A DNA stretch of 5,113 nucleotides from CAZSPL01 sp964608735 (GTDB taxonomy: Bacteria > JAJVIF01 > JAPKYR01 > CAZSPL01). The notes under the pieces are model-generated. The model ran no database searches. It was not told the origin of the DNA and saw only the letters and a list, made by a program, of their open reading frames with translations. Shown piece after piece: positions 5,107 through 5,113 of the stretch. The stretch covers positions 1 through 5,113 of the forward strand of contig CAZSPL010000245.1 of assembly GCA_964608735.1 (NCBI GenBank). The letters are read 5' to 3'. The stretch's first letter is position 1. Each line of letters begins with the position of its first letter. A program made the translations under genes and the position numbers.

Positions 5107-5113
5107 TGCTGCA

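Overview
The window looks like chromosome from an uncultivated, moderately GC-rich bacterium (roughly 55-60 % GC by eye). All six coding regions I accept lie on the minus strand, so transcription runs from high to low coordinates. The lineage cannot be fixed from this sequence. The evidence for a bacterium is a signal-peptide lipoprotein, good Shine-Dalgarno sequences ahead of the small genes, and a multi-pass membrane protein. No rRNA, tRNA, CRISPR array, transposase, integrase or replication gene was seen.

Region 1 (5106 to 3634) encodes a 490-residue secreted lipoprotein made of beta-rich domains, ending in two carboxypeptidase-regulatory-like modules. Region 2 (3544 to 2126) encodes a 472-residue membrane protein. 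It has a soluble N-terminal SHOCT-like helical hairpin and a Trp-rich patch, then about seven or eight membrane segments. An 89-nt gap separates the two, and the membrane gene has a possible leaderless promoter right at its start.

Region 3 (2125 to 1817) has no gene but is the most structured DNA in the window. It holds a 43-bp direct repeat in two perfect copies, each containing a perfect 11-bp-arm palindrome, plus a third half-copy. The same plus-strand stretch has two G-quadruplex-compatible motifs. A separate long inverted repeat has 17-bp arms with one mismatch and a 22-nt loop.

Region 4 (1816 to the left edge) is a compact operon of four small genes of 120, 121, 302 and at least 37 residues. 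Gaps are 9, 45 and 11 nt, and a Shine-Dalgarno precedes each gene, two of them overlapping the previous stop codon. None has a signal peptide or obvious enzyme motif. Their sizes, beta-rich composition and packing fit phage tail or virion-structural genes, so this is probably the edge of a prophage or phage-tail-like cluster. That assignment is inference. The repeat-rich gap would then lie between virus-like genes and host cell-envelope genes.
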